A stretch of DNA of 52,621 nucleotides from contig NZ_JAUEQY010000051.1 in the NCBI RefSeq assembly GCF_030406325.1, positions 1 through 52,621 of the forward strand. Direction: 5' to 3'. A program made the position numbers and the translations under genes. Positions 28,853 to 36,461 of the stretch are shown here, piece by piece (position 1 is the first letter of the stretch; each line of letters starts with the position of its first letter). The stretch is from Actinomadura sp. DC4 (GTDB lineage Bacteria; Actinomycetota; Actinomycetes; Streptosporangiales; Streptosporangiaceae). Under the pieces are notes generated by a model. That model searched no databases and had not been told where the DNA came from. It saw only the letters and a program-made list of their open reading frames with translations.

Positions 28853-29893
28853 TCAGCGGGTCAGGACCACCTTGAGCGCGCCCGACTCACCTGCGTCGGC
28901 GAACACCTCGTACGCCTGGATGAAGTCGTCCATGGCGAAGTGGTGGGTCACGAACCGCCCGGCGTCGGCCTGGTGGCCGCCGACCAGACGCAGCAGGGTG
29001 GGCGTGGAGTACGTGTCGACCAGCCCGGTGCGGATGGTGATGTCCCTGATCCACTGCTCTTCCAGGTGCAGTGTGGCCGGCTCGCCATGGACGCCGATGT
29101 TGGCGACGTGCCCGCCGGGACGTACCAGTCGAACGGCGAGCTCGAACGCCGCCGGTACACCCACGGCCTCGATGGTGACGTCGGCCCCGAGCCCGCCGGT
29201 GAGGGAGTGGACGACGGCGAGCGGGTCCTGGCGGGCGTTGTTCACGGTGACGTCCGCGCCGAACTGCTTCGCCGCCTCGAGCCGGCTGTCGGCGAGGTCG
29301 ATGGCGATGACGTGGCTGGGACTGAACAGCCGCGCTCCCATGATCGCGGACAGGCCGATGGGTCCGGATCCCACGACCGCGACCACGTCGCCGGGCCGGA
29401 CCTCTCCGTTGAGGACGCCGACCTCGTAGCCGGTCGGCAGGATGTCCGCCAGCATGAGGGTCTCCTCATCGGAGGCGCCGTCGGGTATCGGGTAGGCGGA
29501 GGTGTCGGCGAACGGCACGCGAACGTACTCGGCCTGGGTGCCGTCGATCTTGTGGCCCAGGATCCAGCCACCGCCACCGAGGCACTGCCCGTACCGGCTC
29601 TCGCGGCAGAATCGGCACCTCCCGCACGCGGTGATGCAGGAGACCAGGACACGGTCGCCCGGCTTGACCGTCTTCACGCCGCCGCCGACGCTCTCGACCG
29701 TGCCGACGGCCTCATGGCCGAGGATGCGCCCGGGGGTCACCGCGGGCACGTCGCCTTTCAGAATATGCAGGTCGGTACCGCAGATCGTGACGGCGTCGAC
29801 CCGTACGACCGCGTCGGTGTCGTCGACGACCTGCGGCTTCGGGACTTCCTCCCAGGCCTTGTCGCCCGGTCCGTGATAGACAAGCGCTCGCAT
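28853..29893 (-). CDS. Zinc-dependent alcohol dehydrogenase family protein
   Basis: A 346-residue medium-chain dehydrogenase. The catalytic-zinc motif is CGTDLHILKGD plus GHEAVGTVESVG. The four-cysteine structural zinc loop is in CGRCRFCRESRYGQC. The Rossmann motif is VAVVGSGPIGLSAIMGA, followed by the acidic IAIDLADSR, which favours NAD(H). Likely oxidises alcohols or reduces aldehydes; substrate unknown. ATG 29893 is chosen over the in-frame codons at 29923 because GGGAGAGGG lies just before it. Adh-type fermentative dehydrogenases fit a low-oxygen programme (NADH disposal). A weak DosR-like box (29981-29994) lies 88 nt upstream. Confidence 0.9.
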   Translation of the reverse strand: MRALVYHGPGDKAWEEVPKPQVVDDTDAVVRVDAVTICGTDLHILKGDVPAVTPGRILGHEAVGTVESVGGGVKTVKPGDRVLVSCITACGRCRFCRESRYGQCLGGGGWILGHKIDGTQAEYVRVPFADTSAYPIPDGASDEETLMLADILPTGYEVGVLNGEVRPGDVVAVVGSGPIGLSAIMGARLFSPSHVIAIDLADSRLEAAKQFGADVTVNNARQDPLAVVHSLTGGLGADVTIEAVGVPAAFELAVRLVRPGGHVANIGVHGEPATLHLEEQWIRDITIRTGLVDTYSTPTLLRLVGGHQADAGRFVTHHFAMDDFIQAYEVFADAGESGALKVVLTR

Positions 29894-29980
29894 TTCCCTC
29901 TCCCGCCGTCCAACGATTTTCATCGCAAGCGTGGTCGCGATGGCCTTCCGACGGCAGGGCCTTACGTCCTGCTGGACCGA

Positions 29981-29994
29981 GGTTGAAGGTCACG
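29981..29994. promoter_or_regulatory. DosR-like box variant upstream of the alcohol dehydrogenase
   Basis: GGTTGAAGGTCACG keeps the GAAGGTC core but differs from the consensus at about five positions, so it is the weakest copy. It lies 88 nt upstream of the leftward dehydrogenase start. Confidence 0.35.
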
Positions 29995-30035
29995 TGGCCG
30001 TACGAGAACGGAACGGGACCAACGCCGTCTCCGCC

Positions 30036-30050
30036 GGGACCTTTCGGCCT
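30036..30050. promoter_or_regulatory. DosR-like box with one extra T, USP side
   Basis: GGGACCTTTCGGCCT equals the consensus with one additional T in the centre. It ends 82 nt before the rightward USP gene at 30133. The one-base change in half-site spacing makes it a useful test of motif tolerance. Confidence 0.5.
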
Positions 30051-30132
30051 GTGCCGGCCCTCGCGTACGCGCTGTGCTGAACGGGTGACGAAGCCGCGAT
30101 GCGGCTCGGCCTGCGGTGTGGAGAGAGAGCAG

Positions 30133-31023
30133 ATGATGAACGAGATCGTCGTTGGAGCGGACGGGTCGGACCACAGCCTGCGAGCGGTCGAGTGGGCCTC
30201 CGATGAGGCGGCACGCCGGGGACTCTCGCTGAGGATTCTGTACGCCGAGGCGCCGTGGCTGTACGACGTTCCGGTCGACCCGAGGCTGGGCGCCGTGCGC
30301 AAGTGGCTGCTCACCGGCGGCCGGGAGATCCTCGACCAGGCGGTGGCCACGGCGCACGAATGTGATCCTGAGGTCGACGTGCGAGCGGAGGCGGTGCCCG
30401 GTCCGGCGTCGCGGGTCCTGCTGGAGACGGCACGGGACGTCGCGATGGTCGTGCTGGGCGGCCGTGGGGCCGGCACGCTGGCGGGCCTGCTGCTCGGATC
30501 CACCACGCTGCAGGTGGTCACGCACACGCCGGTCCCGGCCGTGGTCGTGCGGGACCTGGAACCCGCCGTCCGCCGGGAGGTCGCGGTGGGCGTGGATGGG
30601 GCGGAGCCTTCCGGGGCGGCGCTCGGGTTCGCGTTCGAGGAGGCGAGCCTGCGCAAGGCACGGCTGAGGGCCGTCCACGTCTGGTCGCATCCCGCCTCGT
30701 ACGGACCCGGGACCATGCAGCCGATCGTCTACGAGGCGCAGATCGGGGCCGAACAGGAGAGCCGTTCTCTGGAGGAGACGCTCGCCGTGTGGCGGGAGAA
30801 GTATCCGGACGTGGAGGTCCTCTCCGAGATCGTCCAGGGCCGTCCCGCGCGGGTTCTCGGCGGAGTCTCCGCACGGGCGGATCTCCTCGTCGTCGGCACC
30901 CGGGGCCGTGGTGGCTTCGCCGGGCTGCTGCTCGGCTCGGTTGGTCACACACTTCTGCACCATGCGCACTGTCCGGTGGCCGTCGTACCGTCGGCCGATG
31001 TTCGACAGGACCTTCGTCTTTGA
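30133..31023 (+). CDS. Tandem universal stress protein
   Basis: A 296-residue protein with two USP domains. Domain 1 (NEIVVGADGSDHSLRAVEWA) has loop LGGRGAGTLAGLLLGSTT. Domain 2 (EVAVGVDGAEPSGAALGFAF) has loop VGTRGRGGFAGLLLGSVG. Both ATP loops look intact. Two adjacent ATGs (30133 and 30136) follow GAGAGAG. It is 54 nt upstream of another USP gene on the same strand, so the two are probably one operon driven from the box-containing gap at about 29.98-30.05 kb. Confidence 0.91.
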   Translation: MMNEIVVGADGSDHSLRAVEWASDEAARRGLSLRILYAEAPWLYDVPVDPRLGAVRKWLLTGGREILDQAVATAHECDPEVDVRAEAVPGPASRVLLETARDVAMVVLGGRGAGTLAGLLLGSTTLQVVTHTPVPAVVVRDLEPAVRREVAVGVDGAEPSGAALGFAFEEASLRKARLRAVHVWSHPASYGPGTMQPIVYEAQIGAEQESRSLEETLAVWREKYPDVEVLSEIVQGRPARVLGGVSARADLLVVGTRGRGGFAGLLLGSVGHTLLHHAHCPVAVVPSADVRQDLRL

Positions 31024-31077
31024 CGTGGGCGCCGTCATTCCCCGAGACCTCTGTGGCAACGGGCGAAGGAGACCATC

Positions 31078-31914
31078 ATGGACAGCGCCGAGATCCTCGT
31101 CGGGTACGACGGCTCGGACGAGAGCGGGTTCGCCCTGCGCTGGGCCGTCCGCGAGGCGCGGCTGCGGAAGTCGCCGCTGACGGCGTGCCACGTGTGGCAC
31201 TGGCCGTTCCCGATGGAACCGGGCGGCCCGGAGATCCTGGACACCTTCCAGAGCATGAGCGAGCACACGGCCGAGTCCGGCGCGATCATCGCCCGGGGCA
31301 TTGCCCCCGGGCTGACCGTCCTTGGAAGAGCGGTGCGCGGCCCCGCGGCCGCAACACTGCTCGGCCTGTCGGGCAAGGCGGCGTTGCTCGTCGTCGGGCA
31401 TCGGGGCAACGAGGGCTTCGACGGTCTCCTTCTCGGTTCCGTCGCCGCACGGCTCGCGGCGCACGCGTACTGCCCCCTCGTCGTGGTCCGCGAGACGCCC
31501 GTCACCGAGGAAGGGCCCCTGGTGGCCGGCGTGGACGGCTCTCCGGCGAGCGGCGCCGTTCTCTCGTTCGCCTTCGAGGAGGCGGCCCTACGGGGCGTCG
31601 GTGTGCATCTCGTCTGCAGTGCCCAAGAATCAGGCGTGGAGCCCGGCGATGCGCGGGAGATGGGCGAACAGGCCAAGGAAGCCGCTGCGCGGTTCGAGCG
31701 GGCGGTGGCTCCGTGGTGTGAGAAGTATCCGTACGTGCCGGCACGCACTTTCTTCGTCACGACGCCGCCCCGGCGGGCACTGCTGTCCGCGGCAGAGGAG
31801 GCGACGCTGCTGGTCGTCGGCCGCCGCGGCCACGGCGACGTACGCGGCCTGCTGGGCTCGGTGAGCCAGTACATGACCCACTACGCCCCCTGCCCGGTCG
31901 CCATCGTGTCCTGA
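31078..31914 (+). CDS. Tandem universal stress protein
   Basis: A 278-residue protein with two USP domains. Domain 1 (AEILVGYDGSDESGFALRWA) has loop VGHRGNEGFDGLLLGSVA. Domain 2 (LVAGVDGSPASGAVLSFAF) has loop VGRRGHGDVRGLLGSVSQ, one residue shorter than usual. The ATG follows AAGGAGACC at good spacing. It is the fourth intact tandem USP in 12 kb and the last gene of the dormancy-type island; the following sequence is gene debris. Confidence 0.9.
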   Translation: MDSAEILVGYDGSDESGFALRWAVREARLRKSPLTACHVWHWPFPMEPGGPEILDTFQSMSEHTAESGAIIARGIAPGLTVLGRAVRGPAAATLLGLSGKAALLVVGHRGNEGFDGLLLGSVAARLAAHAYCPLVVVRETPVTEEGPLVAGVDGSPASGAVLSFAFEEAALRGVGVHLVCSAQESGVEPGDAREMGEQAKEAAARFERAVAPWCEKYPYVPARTFFVTTPPRRALLSAAEEATLLVVGRRGHGDVRGLLGSVSQYMTHYAPCPVAIVS

Positions 31915-31929
31915 GCCCGATGACGGAGC

Positions 31930-32130
31930 GCCTGCCGGCCGCTCCTCGCCGCCTACGTGATGGTCGATGCCATCCGGACCCTGATGGGTGCCGGGCACGC
32001 CGAGCACTCGACGGCCGGGCTGGTACCGTCCGCGCTGTCCTTGGCGGTCATGCAGGCCTAGTCGTACGCCCAGCGTCGTGCCGGCCGCGAACTCTGGTCG
32101 GCCTCGGAACGGTGGGACTCCTCGCAGTGC
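31930..32130 (+). pseudogene. Cation diffusion facilitator remnant with in-frame stop
   Basis: From 31939 one frame reads PLLAAYVMVDAIRTLMGAGH, then AEHSTAGLVPSALSLAVMQA, then a TAG at about 32059. It continues past it as SYAQRRAGRELWSAS. This resembles the interior of a cation-diffusion-facilitator (CDF/ZitB-type) membrane protein around helices 3-4. The rest of the gene is missing on both sides. The remaining part of this 369-nt gap, up to the DUF2089 gene, contains no other recognisable coding sequence. Confidence 0.55.
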
Positions 32131-32234
32131 CCGGGATCCGCGCCGCCCGCCAGAGGTCACGATCACCGGCAGCTCGAGCCTGTCCGAACAGCTGGCCGCC
32201 AGGGGGACACCGATCACGAGTGACGAAGTCGGTG

Positions 32235-32279
32235 AAGAAAATCAATATTTATGTGTTGAGAGATTAAGAAAATCAAGAT
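32235..32279 (+). repeat. AT-rich direct repeat upstream of the DUF2089 gene
   Basis: AAGAAAATCAATAT (32235-32248) and AAGAAAATCAAGAT (32266-32279) match at 13 of 14 positions and start 31 bp apart, close to three helical turns. They lie in an AT-rich island that contrasts sharply with the rest of the window. The position just before the DUF2089 start suggests a promoter/operator region. Confidence 0.55.
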
Positions 32280-32283
32280 ACAA

Positions 32284-32685
32284 ATGAACCTTGTTCGCGT
32301 CGCCAAGAGTGAGGGGCCGAGGGTGGACTGGCAGGAACTGACGGACCTGACGCAAGGACGGCCGTTCGTGGTCGAGCGGGTCCGCCTGGCCGGCAGCGGC
32401 ATCGTGGTCGAGGGGCAGTTCGAGCCGCCGCAGCTGGCTCAGCTCGGCGTCGACGACCAGGTGTTCGTTGCCGCGTTCGTACGGTCACACGGTTCGATCA
32501 AGGAGATGGAGCGGATCTTCGGAGTGAGCTACCCGACGATCAAGTCCCGGCTCAACCGGATCTCCGAGCACCTCGACTTCATCGACACCGACCCGGGGCC
32601 CACCGGTGCCGACGTCGTTGACCGCCTGCGGCGAGGGGAGATCAGCGCCCAGGAGGCGCTGGCCGAACTGGAGAGGTCCCGATGA
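32284..32685 (+). CDS. DUF2089-family protein (HTH-like regulator candidate)
   Basis: A 133-residue soluble protein. The core (about 40-100: FEPPQLAQLGVDDQVFVAAF, then SIKEMERIFGVSYPTIKSRL) matches the DUF2089 family, which contains a helix-turn-helix-like segment (EMERIFGVSYPTIKSRLNRI). The C-terminal 25 residues (VVDRLRRGEISAQEALAELE) form a SHOCT-like helical hairpin. The zinc-ribbon found at the N-terminus of many DUF2089 proteins is absent. No ribosome site precedes ATG 32284, so leaderless translation or a different start is possible. It overlaps the next gene by 4 nt (ATGA), forming an operon with the small membrane protein and the SHOCT-like protein. It is probably a transcription regulator of this unit. 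Confidence 0.72.
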   Translation: MNLVRVAKSEGPRVDWQELTDLTQGRPFVVERVRLAGSGIVVEGQFEPPQLAQLGVDDQVFVAAFVRSHGSIKEMERIFGVSYPTIKSRLNRISEHLDFIDTDPGPTGADVVDRLRRGEISAQEALAELERSR

Positions 32686-32933
32686 TTCCGCAGCTGGTGA
32701 CCGTGCGCTGTCGCCGTCCCGGCGGCCGCCGGCTAGGGCTGTACGTCCCTCTCCTGCCGGTCCTGCTGGTGCTTTCACCGCTGCTGCTGCTGGCCGGACT
32801 GGTCGCATGCGTGGCCACCCGGGTCAGCCCGATGGGCGCGCTGCGCGGTGCCGGGCAACTGCTGTGGGCGCTACCCGGCACCCGGTTCGAGATCGAGCAG
32901 GGCCGGACGGCCGTGCTGGTAAGCGTCAGATGA
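32682..32933 (+). CDS. Small membrane protein of unknown function
   Basis: An 83-residue protein with a basic N-terminal strand (PQLVTVRCRRPGGRRLGLYV), one long hydrophobic helix (about 22-45, rich in Leu/Pro/Val), and a soluble C-terminal segment. I recognise no family. It is translationally coupled to the upstream DUF2089 gene (ATGA) and 19 nt from the next gene. Size, single helix and position between two SHOCT/DUF proteins suggest a membrane anchor or sensor in an envelope-stress unit; this is inference. Confidence 0.68.
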   Translation: MIPQLVTVRCRRPGGRRLGLYVPLLPVLLVLSPLLLLAGLVACVATRVSPMGALRGAGQLLWALPGTRFEIEQGRTAVLVSVR

Positions 32934-32952
32934 GTCAGAGGAAAGAGCAGCG

Positions 32953-33378
32953 ATGAACGAGCAGCGTCGTCAGATCCTGCAGATGTTGGCCGAGAGCAAG
33001 ATCACCGCAGAGGAGGCCGAGCGGCTGATCGACGCCCTCGAACGACAACAGCCCGAGCCGCCGCCGGGAACCACGCCCCGGCCGAAGCCTCGGCCCAAGT
33101 ACCTACGCGTGGTGCTGGTGGACAACTCCGTCGGCGACGAGCCGACCCGGATCAACATCCGGATCCCGCTACAGCTGCTGCGCGCCGGGGTCCGGCTCAC
33201 CAGCCTTATCCCTCCGAAGGCGCTCACCAAGCTCAACGCGCAGCTGGAGAAGTCAGGGGTACCGATCGACCTCACCGAGCTCAAGCCGCAGCAACTCGAG
33301 GAGCTCATCGATCAGCTCGACGACGTCACCGTCGACGTCAACGACCCCGACACCAAGGTGCAGGTGTTCTGTGAGTGA
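32953..33378 (+). CDS. SHOCT-like domain protein
   Basis: A 141-residue soluble protein. The N-terminal helical hairpin RRQILQMLAESKITAEEAER is the SHOCT-like 'short C-terminal'-type module also found at the start of YvlB-like proteins. A Pro-rich linker (about 34-50) leads to a beta-rich domain (YLRVVLVDNSVGDEPTRINI; LRAGVRLTSLIPPKAL). The ATG follows AGAGGAAAGAG with suitable spacing. It ends the DUF2089 operon; the next gene is a decayed ABC transporter. The function is unknown. Similarity to YvlB-type proteins suggests envelope-stress sensing. Confidence 0.72.
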   Translation: MNEQRRQILQMLAESKITAEEAERLIDALERQQPEPPPGTTPRPKPRPKYLRVVLVDNSVGDEPTRINIRIPLQLLRAGVRLTSLIPPKALTKLNAQLEKSGVPIDLTELKPQQLEELIDQLDDVTVDVNDPDTKVQVFCE

Positions 33379-33409
33379 CACCGCCACGGGCTTACGAAGG
33401 GAGATCCCG

Positions 33410-33998
33410 ATGACGACACAGGCGATCCACGTGCAGGATCTTGAGAGTCCTCCAAAGAGCTGCGCGTGCTGCGCGGCGTGGACTTCGACGCGGCGCCGGG
33501 CAGCATCTTCGCCCTGCTCGGCTCCAACGGCGCAGGCAGGACCACGGTCGTGAAAATCCTGTCCACGCTGCTCAAGTCCGACGCGGGGACGGCCACCGTC
33601 GATGGCTTCGACGTCGCCACGCAACCGGCGGACGTACGGGAGTCCACCAGCCTCACCGGGCAGTTCGCGGCCGTGGACGAAATCCTCACCGGGCGAGAGA
33701 ACCTGGTGCTGGTGGCCCGGTTGCGGCGTGTGGAGGGTCCCGGCCAGGTCGCCGATGACCTGCTGGCCCGCTTCCAGCTCACCGACGCGGCGGGGCGGAG
33801 TATCTGGACGAGGCCGAACACCTCGCCGACCAGATCGCGATCGCTCCGGCTCCTCACTGACATGCAGAGCGGAATCTTCGCGCGATTCCAGGCCATGCCG
33901 ATCGCACGCTTCAGGTGCGGGAGTGCCGGCATGGCTTCCATCGCCGGAATCCTCGTCGTGTTCACCCTTGCGGCCACCCACCATCGCAAAATCGCCTA
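33410..33998 (+). pseudogene. Decayed drug-type ABC transporter (ATPase joined to permease debris)
   Basis: From ATG 33410 (ribosome site AAGGGAG) the product starts TTQAIHVQDLE. A one-base loss near 33447 then moves it to the frame ELRVLRGVDFDAAPGSIFAL, which is a DrrA-type ABC ATPase. Walker A reads GSNGAGRTT, with the catalytic Lys replaced by Arg. After FQLTDAAGR an internal deletion removes the signature and Walker B. A third frame carries YLDEAEHLADQIAIA from the D/H-loop region. At about 33860 sequence from a partner permease appears (DMQSGIFARFQAMPIAR), again truncated. At least two frameshifts, a large deletion and the Walker A change make it non-functional. Confidence 0.85.
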
Positions 33999-34075
33999 GG
34001 TAACCTGTCTCCTTAGACCGATCAGTCTGCAATTTCGGTGGCGCGGTGTCACCACGTCGACCCCGAGGAGTCCGG

Positions 34076-34702
34076 ATGTCGGCAGATCCGCCCAGCTCAC
34101 CCGCGCTACGCGCGTCCGACTCGGACCGCGACCGGGTCATCGAACTGCTGCGCGCCGCCGTCACCGACGGCCGGCTCGACCCGGTCGAGTTCGACGAACG
34201 CCTGGACGCGACGCTGGCCGCCCGTACCATCGACGAGCTGACCCCGCTCACCACCGATCTGGTCGTGGTGCCAGGCAGCGACCGCGCGCTCTCCCTGCCG
34301 CTCGCCGGGACGCTGGCCGAGCCGGCCGCCGACCTGCTCACCATCAAAGAGAAGCACGGCACGGTGCGCCGCGACGGTCGGTGGACGCTGCCGCACCGGC
34401 TGGCGCTGCACACCGCGTGGTGCGACGTGATGCTGGACCTGACCAGCGCGGTGCGCAGCGGGGCCGAGCTGATCATCGAGCTGCGGGTGCGCGGCGGCAA
34501 CGTGGAGCTGGTCCTCGCGCCGGGCATGGTGGTGGACGCCAACGACCTGTCGGTGCGACACGGCCAGATGGCGATCAGCAAGGACACGGGCGACAACACG
34601 GCAGAGACTCTGCACGTCCACTTGGCAGGCAGAGTGCGGCACGGCCGTATCGCCACCCGGTGGCAGGTGCCGCGTCGGCAGGGTCCAGATGGGCCTGCTT
34701 GA
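34076..34702 (+). CDS. DUF1707 SHOCT-like domain protein
   Basis: A 208-residue soluble protein. The N-terminal DUF1707 module (about 8-62) has the family pattern LRASDSDRDRVIELLRAAVT, then DGRLDPVEFDERLDATLAAR and L-x-x-L-x-x-DL. The remaining 140 residues form a beta-rich domain (LALHTAWCDVMLDLTSAVRS; ELRVRGGNVELVLAPGMVVD) resembling YvlB/LiaF-type adhesin-like repeats. The ATG follows CGAGGAG. No membrane helix is present, unlike many DUF1707 proteins. Function unknown. It lies between the decayed ABC transporter and the MerR gene, and the MerR promoter begins inside its last codons. Confidence 0.8.
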   Translation: MSADPPSSPALRASDSDRDRVIELLRAAVTDGRLDPVEFDERLDATLAARTIDELTPLTTDLVVVPGSDRALSLPLAGTLAEPAADLLTIKEKHGTVRRDGRWTLPHRLALHTAWCDVMLDLTSAVRSGAELIIELRVRGGNVELVLAPGMVVDANDLSVRHGQMAISKDTGDNTAETLHVHLAGRVRHGRIATRWQVPRRQGPDGPA

Positions 34703-34730
34703 CCTTCAAGTCGGGTCGAAGGTTTACGGT
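34699..34730 (+). promoter_or_regulatory. MerR-type promoter with operator dyad
   Basis: A -35 TTGACC (34699-34704) and a -10 TACGGT (34725-34730) are separated by 20 bp, the elongated spacing typical of MerR-controlled promoters. Between and across them is the inverted repeat ACCTTCNA...TNGAAGGT (34702-34723). The GTG start of the merR-like gene lies 7 nt after the -10, implying a leaderless transcript. The gene probably autoregulates and the downstream ynfA-like gene is read from the same promoter. Confidence 0.75.
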
Positions 34731-34737
34731 CGAGTGT

Positions 34738-35499
34738 GTGAGCACCTACCGGATTTCGCAGCTCGCGGAGCGTACTGGGGTACCTGCGACGACCCTGCGG
34801 TTCTATGAAACGGTCGGGTTGTTGTCCGCCGAGCGGAGCGTCTCTGGCTACCGCCTCTATGGGCAGGACGCTGTCGAGCGTCTGAGGTTCGTCGGGGCCG
34901 CCAAAGATCTGGGCCTGTCATTGGAGGAAATCGCCGAGCTGTTGGCGGTCTGGGAGTCGGGGGCCTGCTCAGAGGTCCGCGCTGACCTTCGACCTCGCCT
35001 CGTCACCAGGATCACCGACGCTGAACGCCGTACCGCCGAATTGCAGGAGTTCACCGCTTCGCTGCGTGGCGCGCTGGACCACCTGGACGCACTCCCTGAT
35101 CGTGCCGGCGGCTGCGATGCTGAGTGCGGGTTCCTGGACTCCGCACGTACACCCCCGGTCTCGAAGGAGCCGTCCCCGCGTGCTGACCGCAGTGATGAAC
35201 AACGGTGGCGGACCGCACCGGTAGCCTGCTCGCTGACCTCCGACGCCATCGGCGGGCGCGTCGAGCAGTGGCAACAACTGATTCGCGGCGCTGAACACGA
35301 GGAGATCCCCGACGGTCGCAGGCTGACTCTCCCGGTTCAGCACGCCGAAGCGGTCGCGACGCTCGCCGCAGCGGAACAGCGGTGCTGTCCCTTCTTCGAC
35401 TTCCGTCTCCACCTGGATGGTTCGGTCCTCCACCTGGAGGTACGCGCTCCCGTCGAGGGCGCGGGCCTCCTCGCCGAGCTGTTCACCCCGGCCGCCTGA
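34738..35499 (+). CDS. MerR-family metal-responsive regulator with extra C-terminal domain
   Basis: A 253-residue protein, longer than usual MerR regulators (about 130-150). Residues 1-70 form the winged HTH (ISQLAERTGVPATTLRFYET, SGYRLYGQDAVERLRF). A dimerisation helix follows. Cys77 (ESGACSEVR), Cys126 and Cys130 (GGCDAECGF) are placed like the three metal-binding Cys of mercury/thiophilic-metal MerR proteins. Residues about 160-253 add a separate domain (TLPVQHAEAVATLAAAEQRC, CPFFDFRLHLDG, LEVRAPVEGAGLLAELF) with a CC pair and unknown function. The start is GTG 34738, 7 nt downstream of the -10 element. The ynfA-like gene lies 30 nt downstream. Metal identity is not determinable. Confidence 0.87.
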   Translation: MSTYRISQLAERTGVPATTLRFYETVGLLSAERSVSGYRLYGQDAVERLRFVGAAKDLGLSLEEIAELLAVWESGACSEVRADLRPRLVTRITDAERRTAELQEFTASLRGALDHLDALPDRAGGCDAECGFLDSARTPPVSKEPSPRADRSDEQRWRTAPVACSLTSDAIGGRVEQWQQLIRGAEHEEIPDGRRLTLPVQHAEAVATLAAAEQRCCPFFDFRLHLDGSVLHLEVRAPVEGAGLLAELFTPAA

Positions 35500-35529
35500 C
35501 CACCGCACCGACAGAAAGATCACCCGACC

Positions 35530-35865
35530 GTGCTCGTCGCCCGCTCTGTCGCCCTGTTCCTCGTCGCCGCCTTTTTCGAGATCGGCGGGGCCTGGCTCGT
35601 CCGGCAAGGCGTCCGTGAACACACAGGCATCCCCTGGATCGGTGCGGGCATCATCGCGCTGGGCATTTACGGCTTCATCGCATGCCTGCAACCTGACCCG
35701 AACTTCGGGCGCATCCTCGCTGCCTACGGCGGTGTCTTCGTCGCCGGCTCCCTCACCTGGGGCGTGATCGCCGACGGCTACCGCCCCGACCGCTATGACA
35801 TCATCGGCGCCGCCATCTGCCTCGCAGGCGTCGCCGTCATCATGTACGCACCCCGCGGTCGCTAA
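35530..35865 (+). CDS. YnfA/UPF0060 family small membrane protein
   Basis: A 111-residue protein with four predicted membrane helices and the YnfA pattern [35 protein letters not shown] and [20 protein letters not shown]. YnfA resembles a small-multidrug-resistance-like fold. GTG 35530 is the natural start just before helix 1; no strong ribosome site is visible. It lies 30 nt downstream of the metal-type MerR regulator, so metal or cation efflux is the most likely role. That is inferred from pairing. Confidence 0.85.
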   Translation: MLVARSVALFLVAAFFEIGGAWLVRQGVREHTGIPWIGAGIIALGIYGFIACLQPDPNFGRILAAYGGVFVAGSLTWGVIADGYRPDRYDIIGAAICLAGVAVIMYAPRGR

Positions 35866-35936
35866 GCCCACGGACCAACATGCGCAGTGCCGCCGCTGGC
35901 TTGCCACGGCACCGCACATCAGGGAAATCAGCAGCA

Positions 35937-36180
35937 GCAGGTTCGCCGAGCGCTTGGCCCGGTTTTCCGCGATCCACGCGGCGATCAGGCCGCCGCGCAG
36001 GGCGGCGTGCGGTCCGCCGACCCGCTCGACCTGCTGGAACCAGTCCCAGGCCGCCAGGGCCAGCTGGCCGGTGAGCCGCTCGACGTACCAGGAGCCGCCG
36101 GGCCGGGTCGATCACCAGGGCTGGCTTCGACTCCTCCAGAAGGATCGCCTGGGTATTGCGGGCGATCCGGCGGGCCCGCC
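35937..36180 (-). pseudogene. Methylmalonyl-CoA mutase small-subunit remnant
   Basis: Reading leftward from 36180, one frame encodes RARRIARNTQAILLEESKPA and LVIDPA. A one-base shift follows, and the next frame gives GSWYVERLTGQLALAAWDWF, then QVERVGGPHAALRGGLIAAW and ending KRSANL. NTQ-x-x-L-x-EES...VIDPAGGSWYVE...AW-x-x-FQ-x-ER-x-GG is the diagnostic block of MutA/MutB mutase catalytic domains. Only this piece remains; start and end of the gene are absent. The flanks (35866-35936 and 36181-36461) show no other recognisable feature. Confidence 0.75.
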
Positions 36181-36461
36181 AGGGAAGGGCCGCAAGAGGT
36201 GGACCATGCGCTGGAAGGCACCCCAGAACGCCTTCGAAGGCCGACTGAGCCCGAGCAACAACTGACCACTCACAACCAAGATCAGCCATTGAATTGACAC
36301 ACCCGTTCTACGCTGCGTGCCAGTGCGGCACCCGCCTTCGCCGACGTTGTACGCGGCCTGCTGCTGTCCGGGCCGGCCGGCTCCGGCGTCCGCGCCACAC
36401 CCGACGCCACTCCCGCCGGCCGCAACCGTATCCACCTGTGTCCCCACTGCGTCCCGCGGCA

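Noticed and set aside
35840-36289. A 149-codon leftward open frame
   Set aside because: Only its central part matches methylmalonyl-CoA mutase, and that homology switches frame, so it is a relic and not an intact gene.
36294-36461. Possible short rightward gene before the histidine kinase end
   Set aside because: Frames are open by composition only; no ribosome site or recognisable motif.
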